A stretch of 55,941 bases of DNA, taken from assembly GCA_002329485.1 (NCBI GenBank), contig DCTZ01000031.1:1-55941 (forward strand), read 5' to 3'. The position numbers were made by a program, and so were the translations under genes. Of the stretch, positions 1 through 8,482 are shown piece by piece. Each line of letters starts with the position of its first letter. The stretch's first letter is position 1. A model generated the notes under the pieces. It was not told the DNA's origin. It made no database searches and saw only the letters and a list, made by a program, of their open reading frames with translations. The DNA is from Caryophanales bacterium UBA1427 (GTDB lineage Bacteria > Bacillota_I > Bacilli_A > ML615J-28 > CAG-313).

Positions 1-1
1 T

Positions 2-67
2 GGTTCTATCAGCATTTTGCTGCTTCTTTTTTTGAAGAATTATAAGAATCATCGCGAAACAAAATAA
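2..67 (+). CDS. 3' end of an upstream gene, probably a membrane protein
   Basis: One forward frame is open from the left edge to a TAA at 65-67. It encodes a short hydrophobic stretch (ISILLLLFL) followed by a charged tail (KNYKNHRETK), the usual look of the last membrane helix and cytoplasmic tail of a transporter subunit. A second frame is open to a TAA at 43-45, so the assignment is weak. The family cannot be named from about 21 residues. No terminator separates it from the glucosidase gene at 112, so the two may be co-transcribed. Confidence 0.3.
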   Translation, partial: GSISILLLLFLKNYKNHRETK

Positions 68-111
68 TGTATGATACAATATTGTTAGAAATTTACCGTT
101 GGAGGAAAATT

Positions 112-1752
112 ATGAAACAATGGGTTAAGAACAGCGTGATTTACCAAATTTACCCCCGCAGTTTTCAGGACAGCAACAACGACGGAATCGGCGATATTCC
201 CGGTATCATCAGCCGTCTCGATTATTTGCAACAGCTCGGAGTGGATATGATTTGGCTGTCGCCAATTTATGATTCTCCGCTGGTCGACAATGGTTACGAT
301 ATTTCCAATTATTACGATTTGTTGCCGGATTACGGCACCATGGACGATTTTAAGACTTTGGTCAGCGAACTCCATCGCCGCGGCATGCGACTGGTTATGG
401 ATTTGGTGATCAATCATACTTCGAACGAACATCCTTGGTTTATCGAAAGCGCCAAATCCGTCGACAACCCTTACCGAAACTTTTATCATTGGCAAAAAGG
501 CAAGGGCAGGAAAAAGCCCAACAATTGGATGAGTCTGTTCGGAGGTTCGGCTTGGGAGTATGACGAAAAAACCCAGGAATATTACTTGCATATCTTTGCC
601 AAGGAACAGCCGGACTTAAACTGGGAATGCAAAGAACTCCGTGCCGAAATCAAAAAGATGTTAAGGTTTTGGCTGGATTTAGGCGTCGACGGGTTCCGGT
701 GCGACGTCATCAATCTGTTATCGAAAACCCCGGGATATCCGAACGGCAAATTGCATCTGATTCGCGGCCACGAACATTTTATCAACGGTCCGCAAATCCA
801 TAAATACCTAAAAGAACTGAAAAAAGAAGTATTCGATCAATATGATACGTTTACCGTCGGCGAAGCGATTTTTCTGAAACCGGAAGATGCGTTGTCTTAT
901 ATCAGCTTCGACAATCAGGAATTGACGATGGTGTTCCAATTTGATCACATGAGCGCTGACAATATTTTCAAATGGTTCTTCCGACCTTACAAACCGCGAA
1001 GACTGATGAATGCTTTGACCAAGTGGCAGGATGCCATCAACGGAAAAGGCTGGAATACCCTGTACTGGGAAAACCATGACCAACCGCGGGTAATAAACCG
1101 TTTCGGCGATACCGAAAACTATCGTTTTCAGTCGGCGACGATGCTTGCCATCGTGCTTTATTTCCAACAGGGCACGCCGTTTATTTACCAAGGTCAGGAA
1201 ATCGGTATGACCAATCCGGGCTTTACCGAACTGAGCGATTATCAGGACATCGAAACGCATCGCATATACCGTCTGGGCAGACGCCTGGGCTTGTCGCATA
1301 AACGGATGATGAAAAAAATCATGTATATGAGCCGGGACAACGCCCGCACCCCGATGCAATGGGATGATTCGGAGAATGCGGGGTTTTCAAAAGGCAAGCC
1401 TTGGATTAAGGTCAATTCCGACTACAAAACGGTTAATGTCAAAAACAGTTTGGCCGATCCAAAATCCATCTTTTATTTCTATCAAAAGATTATTGCTTTG
1501 CGAAAACAACTTACGATTATCGTGGAAGGAACGTTTAAAGAATTGCTTCCCAAACATAAATATATCTACTGTTACCTGAGGGAATATGAAGGCAAAAAGC
1601 TTTTGGTTGTCGGAAATCTCTCGGATAAAACCCTTGAACTTCCGATACCCAAAGACATCGACATAACAAAAGGCAAACTCATTTTGCAAAACTACCCGGA
1701 AATTTCTCCGATGTTGCAAGCTTACGAAGCAAGAGTTTATCTGTTCGAATAA
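112..1752 (+). CDS. malL: Oligo-1,6-glucosidase, GH13 family
   Basis: Cytoplasmic alpha-glucosidase of 546 residues that releases glucose from the non-reducing end of short alpha-glucosides such as isomaltose. The GH13 landmarks are present: DLVINH (region I), GFRCDVIN with nucleophile Asp about 198, VGEA with acid/base Glu about 251, and ENHDQPR with Asp about 323. Val after the nucleophile is typical of alpha-1,6-acting members. Length and the C-terminal RDNARTPMQWDD block fit the MalL/DexB/TreC group. The start is ATG 112 after GGAGG at 101-105; an upstream in-frame ATG at 67 lacks a ribosome site. A GPH symporter follows 36 bases later, so the substrate probably enters unphosphorylated, which argues against trehalose-6-phosphate hydrolase. 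The exact substrate is inferred. Confidence 0.85.
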   Translation: MKQWVKNSVIYQIYPRSFQDSNNDGIGDIPGIISRLDYLQQLGVDMIWLSPIYDSPLVDNGYDISNYYDLLPDYGTMDDFKTLVSELHRRGMRLVMDLVINHTSNEHPWFIESAKSVDNPYRNFYHWQKGKGRKKPNNWMSLFGGSAWEYDEKTQEYYLHIFAKEQPDLNWECKELRAEIKKMLRFWLDLGVDGFRCDVINLLSKTPGYPNGKLHLIRGHEHFINGPQIHKYLKELKKEVFDQYDTFTVGEAIFLKPEDALSYISFDNQELTMVFQFDHMSADNIFKWFFRPYKPRRLMNALTKWQDAINGKGWNTLYWENHDQPRVINRFGDTENYRFQSATMLAIVLYFQQGTPFIYQGQEIGMTNPGFTELSDYQDIETHRIYRLGRRLGLSHKRMMKKIMYMSRDNARTPMQWDDSENAGFSKGKPWIKVNSDYKTVNVKNSLADPKSIFYFYQKIIALRKQLTIIVEGTFKELLPKHKYIYCYLREYEGKKLLVVGNLSDKTLELPIPKDIDITKGKLILQNYPEISPMLQAYEARVYLFE

Positions 1753-1788
1753 AGGAATATATCCAAATAACTGTTAAGGAGTGAAAAG

Positions 1789-3258
1789 ATGGATTTAACG
1801 GAAAAAGTATCGGCACGCAATAAATTTACCTACAGTATCGGCGGTATCGGGCGGGACATGCTTTATACCCTCGTCAGCATGTATCTCTTCATTTATTTGA
1901 GTTATTACGTCGGTCTCGACAAAGGCGAACTGATCGGCATCACGATTGTCATGATTATTACGAGAATCTGGGATGCCGTCAACGACCCCATGATGGGGGT
2001 TATCATCGAAAACACCAAAAGCAAATACGGCAAATTCAAACCGTGGATTTTGGCCGGAGCTTTAACCAATGCCTTGGTAACGATGCTTTTATTCACCGAT
2101 TTCGGTTTTTCGGGTTTCGGTTTTGTCCTTTGGTTTGCTTTCCTTTATTTGCTTTGGGAAATGACTTATACCATGAACGATATATCCTATTGGACGATGT
2201 ATTCGACTTTTTCGGTTGACCAAAAGGAACGCGAAAAAGTCGGTTCGCTGGCCAGGATTTGCGCCAACATCGGTGCTTTCGGAGCGGTGGTTTTGATTCC
2301 GCTTTTTTACAGCGGCAATAAGAGCGGCTCCCGTGCTTTCCAATGGATGGCGATTGTCATCGGAGTGCTCTTTATCTTGTGCCAATTGTTGGTTGTCTTC
2401 GGGGTTAAGGAACAGCCGAATGCCATCATCGACCAGGCCAAGAAAGAAAAAGCCAAGATTTCCTTTAAAAAGATGGTTAAAGTAATCTTTCAAAACGACC
2501 AATTGGTAATCATTGCTTTGGCGATTTTGCTTTTCAACGTCGGATTTTATATCACGATAAACTGCGGGCAGTTTTATTTCAATTATGTTTATCTGAATTA
2601 CGGCGGTTTCGAATATTCGCTGTTTGCTCTGGCTTTGGGCGGGTCGCAGCTTTTGGCGCTCCTTTTGTATCCGCTTTTTTCCAAGCGTTTTAACCGGAAG
2701 CAAATGTTCAAACTTTCGGTTATTTTGGTGGTTATCGGTTACTTAGGTTTTCTTCTTTGTTCGTTGATTTTACCCCAAAGGCTTGCGGGGTTATTGGTTT
2801 TCGGATTTATCCTTTTCTTCGGGGAAGGTTTGATTCAGCTGATTGTTTTGGTGCTATTGACCGATACGATCGAATACGGCCAATGGAAACTGGGGAAGCG
2901 GTACGAAAGCATATATTTTGCTTTGAATCCGTTTGTCACAAAACTGGCCAGCGCCGTCTATATTCTTTTTGTCAACGGCACGATGTTGCTTTCCGGTCTG
3001 TACCAAATCAACAAACGGGTGTCCGAAATGGAAAAAGACAAAGCTTTGGGTTTAATCGACGGCAGTCTGATTAAAGACTATATCAATTCCAATGTCGACA
3101 AGTATATGCAGAATTCCTTGATTGTTACCATGCTGATAATTCCGCTTTTCTTTATTGTGGGCAGTTACCTTTTCTATCGCCGGAAATATCGAATCGACGA
3201 AAAGTTTTACGGGGAGATTATTGCGGAATTGAAAGAACGCACCGAAAGCCAGGAATAA
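1789..3258 (+). CDS. GPH-family sugar:cation symporter
   Basis: Integral membrane protein of 489 residues in the glycoside-pentoside-hexuronide:cation symporter family (MelB/XylP type). The start FTYSIGGIGRDMLYTLVSMY is characteristic of the family, with the conserved NDPMMG motif near residue 67 and twelve or so hydrophobic segments spread over the chain. It lies downstream of the alpha-glucosidase with AAGGAG at 1776-1781 before ATG 1789. The pair forms an uptake-and-hydrolysis unit: the symporter brings in an intact glucoside that the GH13 enzyme cleaves. There is no C-terminal EIIA-like regulatory domain, as found in lactose permease LacS. The sugar is not readable from the sequence; an alpha-glucoside is the inference. 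Confidence 0.85.
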   Translation: MDLTEKVSARNKFTYSIGGIGRDMLYTLVSMYLFIYLSYYVGLDKGELIGITIVMIITRIWDAVNDPMMGVIIENTKSKYGKFKPWILAGALTNALVTMLLFTDFGFSGFGFVLWFAFLYLLWEMTYTMNDISYWTMYSTFSVDQKEREKVGSLARICANIGAFGAVVLIPLFYSGNKSGSRAFQWMAIVIGVLFILCQLLVVFGVKEQPNAIIDQAKKEKAKISFKKMVKVIFQNDQLVIIALAILLFNVGFYITINCGQFYFNYVYLNYGGFEYSLFALALGGSQLLALLLYPLFSKRFNRKQMFKLSVILVVIGYLGFLLCSLILPQRLAGLLVFGFILFFGEGLIQLIVLVLLTDTIEYGQWKLGKRYESIYFALNPFVTKLASAVYILFVNGTMLLSGLYQINKRVSEMEKDKALGLIDGSLIKDYINSNVDKYMQNSLIVTMLIIPLFFIVGSYLFYRRKYRIDEKFYGEIIAELKERTESQE

Positions 3259-3279
3259 AAATGCTTCAATCAAAAATAT

Positions 3280-3308
3280 TTGCTATTTTTCCCGTTTTTG
3301 TGTATAAT
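3280..3308 (+). promoter_or_regulatory. Sigma-A promoter for the HAD phosphatase gene
   Basis: TTGCTA (3280-3285) and TATAAT (3303-3308) are separated by exactly 17 bases, 23 bases before the start codon and with AAGGAG at 3318-3323 between. It gives the phosphatase-TPR pair its own transcription start, separate from the sugar operon upstream. Confidence 0.7.
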
Positions 3309-3330
3309 ATGAATATAAAGGAGAGAAAAA

Positions 3331-4188
3331 ATGGCAAAAACAATTATTGCTTTAATGTATGATTTCGACAAAACTTTATGCGAAAAAGACATGCAAGAGT
3401 ACGGCTTTATTCCAAGCATCGGTATGGAACCGGAAGATTTCTGGGATGAAGCGAATAAAATAGCTCACAAATACAATATGGATAAAATTTTGGCTTATAT
3501 GCTTTTGATGAACAAACAGGCCAAAAAGAACGATTTGCAGATTACGAAGGAATCGCTTCAGTCTCTTGGAAAAGACGTCGTCTTCTTTCCGGGTGTTGAC
3601 ACTTGGTTCGAACGGATCAATGCATATGGCCGATCTTTGGGTTTGGAAATCGAGCATTATATCATTTCTTCGGGTTTGAAAGAAATAATCGAAGGAACTT
3701 CCATTGCCCACGAATTCAAACGGATTTATGCCTGCGAGTTCCATTACAACGAACGGGGCAACGCCGTTTGGCCAAGACAGGTCGTCAACTTTACCACCAA
3801 AACCCAATTCCTTTTTCGCATCAGTAAAGGCGTGCTCGATGTCTTGGACGATGTAACTCTGAATTCCTATATGTCCGACGAAGACAGGCGCATCCCTTAT
3901 CGAAACATGATTTATTTGGGCGACGGAATTACCGATGTTCCTTGCATGAAATTGGTCAAACAATACGGCGGACAGTCGATAGCCCTTTATCACGGGGACG
4001 ATATGACCAAAGTGCATAAATTGTTGGGCGAAAACCGCGTCAACTACATCTGCAACAGCGATTACCGGAAAGGTTCGGAATTGGAAAAGATTGTCAAACT
4101 GATTCTTACCCGGATGGCGATTACCAACAAATTGGCGGAAATCGAAGTTGCGCAAAGGAAGGGAATGTCCACGGGCGGCGACAACTAA
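3331..4188 (+). CDS. HAD-superfamily phosphatase
   Basis: Cytoplasmic hydrolase of 285 residues. Motif I is DFDKT near residue 11 (nucleophile and acid Asp), motif II is the SSG near residue 112, and motif IV is GDGITDVP near residue 199, so the catalytic set looks complete. The long alpha-helical insert between motifs I and II is a C1 cap, as in phosphoserine phosphatase relatives. The substrate is unknown. The gene has a strong promoter of its own and is followed 28 bases later by a TPR protein, probably in the same transcript. It does not belong to the Cof group, unlike the HAD gene at 28034. Confidence 0.75.
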   Translation: MAKTIIALMYDFDKTLCEKDMQEYGFIPSIGMEPEDFWDEANKIAHKYNMDKILAYMLLMNKQAKKNDLQITKESLQSLGKDVVFFPGVDTWFERINAYGRSLGLEIEHYIISSGLKEIIEGTSIAHEFKRIYACEFHYNERGNAVWPRQVVNFTTKTQFLFRISKGVLDVLDDVTLNSYMSDEDRRIPYRNMIYLGDGITDVPCMKLVKQYGGQSIALYHGDDMTKVHKLLGENRVNYICNSDYRKGSELEKIVKLILTRMAITNKLAEIEVAQRKGMSTGGDN

Positions 4189-4216
4189 AGAAAGCCCAAA
4201 AACGAGGTGAAACAAA

Positions 4217-5224
4217 TTGGTAAAATTATTAACCATTATTCAGGAATTTATCGACGGTAAAGACATCGCTCATAAAGTTTCGGAAATCCCCCAAGAATTT
4301 TCGGAAGTCATTTTAAAATACGGTGCAGCCAATGTCGAAGAAGTGCTTTTGGAATATTTCAACAAAGTTCCGCGCGAACGTCTTCCTGAACTGTTCAAAC
4401 TTTTGCGCGGCAGTCCGGAATCCCGCAAACAGGCTTTTATCGAAGCCATCGAAACTATTCAAAAGAAAGATTTGACGGAAGCGGAAAAAACGCTGATTTT
4501 TCTGAAAGACTCGTTTTTGCTTACCAATTTGAAAGCACCCAATGTTTCTTACGTCAGCCCGCAAACCCCTTTCGAAACGTTGTTGATGACATCCAACCGT
4601 TTTATCATTTCCCAAAAGCCGGTAATACTGCCTGAACCCATCAGTGCCTATGCCTTCAATTTGGGCGTTATCAACATGGCAAAAGGTCGGTTGGAAGAAG
4701 CCAAAAAATACTTTCACGAATCTGTTCAGTTCAATCCCTATGCGTCGATTGCATATCTGATGCTCGGGGAAATCGCCTTGATGGAAAGCGATTTGCCTAA
4801 AGTAAAGTCGTTGACCGAAAAAGCCATGCACATGGCTTACCAAAAACGCGATTTGGGTCACAGTTATTATTTGCTCGGGAAATATTATCTAGCCCTCAAA
4901 CAAAAAGAACCGGCCGTGGCATGTTTGGTGGTGGCAAGATATTACGATGCCAAACTCAACGTCAACGATGTATTTGCCAAAATCGAAAGCGAACTGGAAG
5001 GAAGGGTCAAAATTCCCAGTTCCGAAGGTTTGCAGGCAATCTATAAAAAATACAATCTCCAGCTCGGTCCAAGCCGCGATATCATCGGGTTAATCCAGGA
5101 ATCTTCGGAAGCCGCCATTCAAAAAGGCTCGAAGAAGGCGGCTCTTGCGATTTTGCAGGTGGGTTATGAATTGACCGACAGCCCCTATTATTTGAAAAAA
5201 ATCAAAGCACTTGAAGATGCATAA
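4217..5224 (+). CDS. TPR-repeat protein of unknown function
   Basis: Soluble protein of 335 residues with no signal peptide. Residues about 145-245 contain at least two tetratricopeptide-like helix pairs (for example AFNLGVINMAKGRLEEAKKY followed by an AYLMLGEIALMESD helix), so it is probably a scaffold for protein contacts. The start is a TTG at 4217, set by GAGGTG at 4204-4209 with 7 bases spacing. It follows the HAD phosphatase closely and ends before a strong terminator, so the two likely act together, but no specific function can be given. Confidence 0.6.
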   Translation: MVKLLTIIQEFIDGKDIAHKVSEIPQEFSEVILKYGAANVEEVLLEYFNKVPRERLPELFKLLRGSPESRKQAFIEAIETIQKKDLTEAEKTLIFLKDSFLLTNLKAPNVSYVSPQTPFETLLMTSNRFIISQKPVILPEPISAYAFNLGVINMAKGRLEEAKKYFHESVQFNPYASIAYLMLGEIALMESDLPKVKSLTEKAMHMAYQKRDLGHSYYLLGKYYLALKQKEPAVACLVVARYYDAKLNVNDVFAKIESELEGRVKIPSSEGLQAIYKKYNLQLGPSRDIIGLIQESSEAAIQKGSKKAALAILQVGYELTDSPYYLKKIKALEDA

Positions 5225-5324
5225 AACAAACCGTTTTGGTTACCATATTAAGGGCATCGCAACAGCCAAATTGATTTTTTCATCTTCTTCCTTTTATTAT
5301 TTACACCAAAAATTTCTTAAAAAA

Positions 5325-5370
5325 AAGCAAGATACAATAACCCGTTTGGGTTAGCTTGCTTTTTTATTTT
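5325..5370 (+). terminator. Intrinsic terminator of the HAD-TPR unit
   Basis: A two-part hairpin: outer arms AAGCAAG (5325-5331) and CTTGCTT (5355-5361), inner arms AACCC and GGGTT around a GTTT loop, followed by a T-rich tract. Confidence 0.75.
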
Positions 5371-5408
5371 TCCCGTTTTTTTACTACCTAAAATAGTAAG
5401 CCATCTTC

Positions 5409-5437
5409 TTGACTATCGAGCCAAATCATTGTATAAT
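5409..5437 (+). promoter_or_regulatory. Sigma-A promoter of the zinc operon
   Basis: TTGACT (5409-5414) and TATAAT (5432-5437) with 17-base spacing, 36 bases before the zur start codon. A candidate operator starts three bases downstream of the -10 element. Confidence 0.8.
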
Positions 5438-5440
5438 ATT

Positions 5441-5455
5441 TGAAACTGAATCTCA
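5441..5455 (+). promoter_or_regulatory. Candidate Zur/Fur-type operator (7-1-7)
   Basis: TGAAACT-G-AATCTCA is an imperfect 7-1-7 inverted repeat; 5 of 7 positions match between the half-sites. Its geometry is that of Fur-family boxes, and its place over the transcription start would let zinc-loaded Zur repress its own operon. The base sequence is not the Bacillus consensus, so this is inferred from symmetry and position. Confidence 0.45.
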
Positions 5456-5473
5456 ATTTTAAAGGGGGATTAA

Positions 5474-5884
5474 ATGAACCGCAGTTATCACACCAAGCAA
5501 AGGAGCATAATCCTCGATTTGTTGAAAGCCAATCAGGACCGCCATCTGACGGCCGAAGAAATGCTCGAACTCTTAAATCAGAATCATACCCCGGTAAGCA
5601 AGGCTACGCTTTACCGCTATCTTGATATGCTTGTATCGCAGAATGCGGTAAGGAAGTTTATTATCGATGATCAGCCGAGCGCCGGATACCAATATCTCGA
5701 AGAAGGCGAATCGTGTCACGAACATTTCCATCTGAAATGTTTGGAATGCGGTCTTTTGCTGCATGTCGAATGCGACGAATTCGACCGGTATATCAAAGAT
5801 AAATATCAATTTACCATCGATCAAAGCAAAATCATCATTTATGGCTCGTGCCATGAATGCAGCAGCAAGAAGGGTGATCTATGA
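5474..5884 (+). CDS. zur: Zinc uptake regulator, Fur family
   Basis: Transcription repressor of 136 residues. The N-terminal winged helix covers about 1-80, with the recognition helix in the SKATLYRYLDML segment. The dimer domain carries CHEHFHLKCLEC with the regulatory-metal histidines. Two CxxC pairs (Cys89/Cys92 and Cys126/Cys129) form the structural zinc site. It is first in an operon with znuA, znuC and znuB and overlaps znuA by 4 bases (ATGA), so its metal is almost certainly zinc rather than iron or manganese. AAAGGGGG (5461-5468) precedes ATG 5474. A Fur-type inverted repeat over the transcription start suggests autoregulation. Confidence 0.85.
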   Translation: MNRSYHTKQRSIILDLLKANQDRHLTAEEMLELLNQNHTPVSKATLYRYLDMLVSQNAVRKFIIDDQPSAGYQYLEEGESCHEHFHLKCLECGLLLHVECDEFDRYIKDKYQFTIDQSKIIIYGSCHECSSKKGDL

Positions 5885-6825
5885 AAAAAATCCTGCTAAT
5901 TTTTAGTTTTTTGATTGTTTTGCTGGGGTTAAACGGCTGCACCCTTCCTCCGGTCGAAGAGGGTTTCAAAATCGTTACAACCAGTTTTCCTTTTTACGAT
6001 TTCACCAAAACGATCGTGAAAGAAAAAGCCGATGTGGCAATGCTCCTTCTTCCCGGACAGGACGCCCATTCCTTTGACCCTTCGACTCACAACATCATTA
6101 CGATTAAACGCGCCAATCTCTTTATCTATATGGGCGAGGAATTGGAAACCTGGGCGGGAACGCTCCTTCGCAATGTGCCCGATACTCTGACGGTACTCGA
6201 TGTTTCCCAGAATATTCCGCTGGCCATCATCGAAGACCACGACCATGACGACCACGACGGAGAAAAACATTCCGATCCGTTCGGCCATGTGCATACCTAT
6301 GATCCGCACATTTGGGTCAATCCCGTTTTCGCGATGGAGATTGTAAGAAATATCCTTGAAGCGGTTTCCGAACTCGACCCGGATAACCGGGCTTACTACG
6401 AACAAAACGCGAATGCGTATCTAAAAGAATTGGAACAGCTCGACTTGGAAATTCAGGAAGTTGTCAGCCGAAAGATAAGAGATACTTTGTATTTCGGTGC
6501 TCCTTTTGCCTTTTATTACTTTTGCGAACAATACGGTTTGAAATACCGTTCCGTTTACGAAACGTGTTCGGTGGAAACCGATCCGGCAATTAGCGAAGTA
6601 ATCGCCATGATTAAAGAAATCAACGAATTGAATATCCCGGTAATCTATCAGAAAGAACTTTTGACAAACACCGTCTGCCAAAAGATTGTGGAAAATACGA
6701 ACGCGGAAGCGGTGCTGTTGCACTCCGCTCACAATGTCACTCCGCAGGAATTCAAAGACGGCGCAACATACTTAAGCATCATGAAAACCAATATCAAAGC
6801 TTTGGAAAGGGGGTTATGCGAATGA
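5881..6825 (+). CDS. znuA: Zinc-binding lipoprotein of the ZnuABC importer
   Basis: Surface lipoprotein of 314 residues with the lipobox LNGC (Cys20). It is a cluster A-I metal-binding protein. His63 (DAHSFDPS) and His143 (DPHIWVNP) match two of the usual zinc ligands, with a His/Asp-rich loop at about 120-139. The third canonical His is replaced: the block before EQYGL reads FGAPFAFYYF, with Pro208 in the expected place. The C-terminal half has a CSVETDP segment and an LHSAHNVT segment, which I recall from a Bacillota subgroup of this family. It overlaps zur by 4 bases and the ABC ATPase by 4. Confidence 0.85.
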   Translation: MKKILLIFSFLIVLLGLNGCTLPPVEEGFKIVTTSFPFYDFTKTIVKEKADVAMLLLPGQDAHSFDPSTHNIITIKRANLFIYMGEELETWAGTLLRNVPDTLTVLDVSQNIPLAIIEDHDHDDHDGEKHSDPFGHVHTYDPHIWVNPVFAMEIVRNILEAVSELDPDNRAYYEQNANAYLKELEQLDLEIQEVVSRKIRDTLYFGAPFAFYYFCEQYGLKYRSVYETCSVETDPAISEVIAMIKEINELNIPVIYQKELLTNTVCQKIVENTNAEAVLLHSAHNVTPQEFKDGATYLSIMKTNIKALERGLCE

Positions 6826-7526
6826 AACTATTGACTTGTCACGATTTGGCCGTGGGCTATGACAACAAAGTCGTTTTGTCGAATGTCAATCTGGAAATTA
6901 CGAACGGCGACTATGTTTGTATCGTCGGCAGCAACGGAAGCGGCAAAACCACGCTGATCAAAACCCTCGTCAATCTGATTCCCCCGATTTCCGGCAAACT
7001 CAAATACGACAGCACCGTGGAACCGAAATCCATCGGCTATCTTCCCCAAAAACTGGAAGTGCAAACCGATTTCCCGGCTTCCGTCTTGGAAATCGTTTTG
7101 TCGGGTTGCCTGAACCGTTTGGGATGGTTCCCGTTCTATCGCAAAAGAGAAAAAGAACTGGCGATGCGTTACATCAAACTTTTGGAAATCGAAAACATTA
7201 AAAACAAACCGTTTCGGTCGCTATCCGGCGGCCAGCAGCAGCGGGTATTGCTCGCAAGAGCGCTTTGCTCGACCGAAAAGATTCTGTTTTTGGATGAACC
7301 ATTTGCGGGGCTTGATGTGATGATGGCCCAGCACCTTTACGAAATTCTCGACAAAATCAACAAAGAGTACGGTGTGACGATTGTCATCATTTCCCATGAC
7401 GTAAACACGATTATCAAACATGCCACCAAAGTCATTCACGTCGACCATACGATAACTTTTGACGGCAGTCCGAGCGACTATCTGGCAAGCGGCATCGGTA
7501 CCCAATACACGGGGGGTAAAGTATGA
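6822..7526 (+). CDS. znuC: Zinc ABC transporter ATPase
   Basis: Cytoplasmic ATPase of 234 residues that drives the ZnuB channel. Walker A is GSNGSGKT (about 37-44), the Q-loop is LPQK, the signature is LSGGQQQR, Walker B is ILFLDEP, and the switch is ISHD. The start is placed at ATG 6822, in an ATGA overlap with the znuA stop and 8 bases after AAAGGGGG. An ATG two codons upstream at 6816 would sit only 2 bases from that ribosome site. The gene ends in a 4-base overlap with znuB. Confidence 0.9.
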   Translation: MKLLTCHDLAVGYDNKVVLSNVNLEITNGDYVCIVGSNGSGKTTLIKTLVNLIPPISGKLKYDSTVEPKSIGYLPQKLEVQTDFPASVLEIVLSGCLNRLGWFPFYRKREKELAMRYIKLLEIENIKNKPFRSLSGGQQQRVLLARALCSTEKILFLDEPFAGLDVMMAQHLYEILDKINKEYGVTIVIISHDVNTIIKHATKVIHVDHTITFDGSPSDYLASGIGTQYTGGKV

Positions 7527-8356
7527 GTAACTTTTTCGAACAGGTCCGCGATATTTTCATCTATATGAAAGAACCCCTTTTGGTCGGCATTCTGCTTTCG
7601 CTCTGCGCGGCCATTCTGGGAGTCGTTTTGGTGCTTAAACGGTACTCGATGATTGGGGACGGACTGTCGCATGTGGCTTTCGGGTCGGTGGCGGTCGCGC
7701 TCGCTTTAGGTCAGACCCCGATTCAATTTGCCTTGCCGATTGTCATGGTGGCGGCTTATATTCTCCTTCGGTTGGGACAAAACACGAAGATTAAAGCGGA
7801 TGCGGCGATAGCGATCCTTTCGAGCAGCGCTCTTGCCATCGGATATTTGGCCGGAAGCCTTTCGAGCGGTTTCACCGCCGACATCAACAACTATATGTTC
7901 GGCAGTATCACCACTGCTTCCAAAACCGATTTATATTTGATTCTTCCGCTTTCCGCCATTATCATCATCTGCTTCATTCTGTTTTACAACCGGATATTTG
8001 CGGTTACGTTTGACGAATCGTTTGCTAAAGCAACCGGCATGCATACCCGTTTTTACAATATCCTTTTGGCCATCTTCACGGCCATCGTCGTTGTCATCGG
8101 CATGCGTATCATGGGAACTTTGCTGATTTCCAGTCTGATTATTTTCCCGGCATTGTCTTCCATGCGCGTGTTCAACAACTTTAAGAAGGTAATCATCTCT
8201 TCGATGTTTATATCGATTTTCAGTTTCTTGGTTGCTTTCTTTGCTTTCTCGCAATTCTCTTCCGCCGCAAGCATCGTCATTGTGAATTTGCTCGTCTTTT
8301 TGCTTTTCACTTTTGTCGGCGTACTCATCCGCCGCTTCGGCAGCAGAGGCATCTGA
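7523..8356 (+). CDS. znuB: Zinc ABC transporter permease
   Basis: Membrane protein of 277 residues in the ABC-3 family, with about eight hydrophobic segments. It carries the family blocks GDGLSHVAFGSVA (about 47-59) and MRIMGTLLISSLIIFPA (about 194-210). It forms the membrane channel fed by ZnuA and powered by ZnuC. The gene starts inside the znuC stop (ATGA) and ends the operon before a hairpin at 8365-8402. Confidence 0.9.
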   Translation: MSNFFEQVRDIFIYMKEPLLVGILLSLCAAILGVVLVLKRYSMIGDGLSHVAFGSVAVALALGQTPIQFALPIVMVAAYILLRLGQNTKIKADAAIAILSSSALAIGYLAGSLSSGFTADINNYMFGSITTASKTDLYLILPLSAIIIICFILFYNRIFAVTFDESFAKATGMHTRFYNILLAIFTAIVVVIGMRIMGTLLISSLIIFPALSSMRVFNNFKKVIISSMFISIFSFLVAFFAFSQFSSAASIVIVNLLVFLLFTFVGVLIRRFGSRGI

Positions 8357-8364
8357 AACAAAAA

Positions 8365-8402
8365 AAGAGGTCCGCTGGGATAATAGAATCCTTGGGCCTC
8401 TT
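8365..8402 (+). terminator. Hairpin at the end of the zinc operon
   Basis: Arms AAGAGGTCC (8365-8373) and GGGCCTCTT (8394-8402) pair with one G-T wobble. The downstream tract is AT-rich rather than pure T, so termination may be partial. Confidence 0.5.
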
Positions 8403-8482
8403 ATCTAATTTATAAATTGTTGTCAATTTGTTTTTCTAAGTTGCCAATAAATGCTATAATAAAATAGAAATAGGTGGTTATC

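Noticed and set aside
112..1752. Trehalose-6-phosphate hydrolase (TreC)
   Set aside because: No PTS gene is adjacent; a GPH symporter follows, and the C-terminal blocks fit oligo-1,6-glucosidase.
3376..4236. Long open frame antisense to the HAD phosphatase gene
   Set aside because: It mirrors the codon bias of the plus-strand gene (many GAA/AAA/TTC codons leave the antisense frame open). It has no ribosome site and its product is not like any protein, while the plus-strand gene has full motifs. The same applies to 16342-16992, 44237-45112 and 53252-53929.
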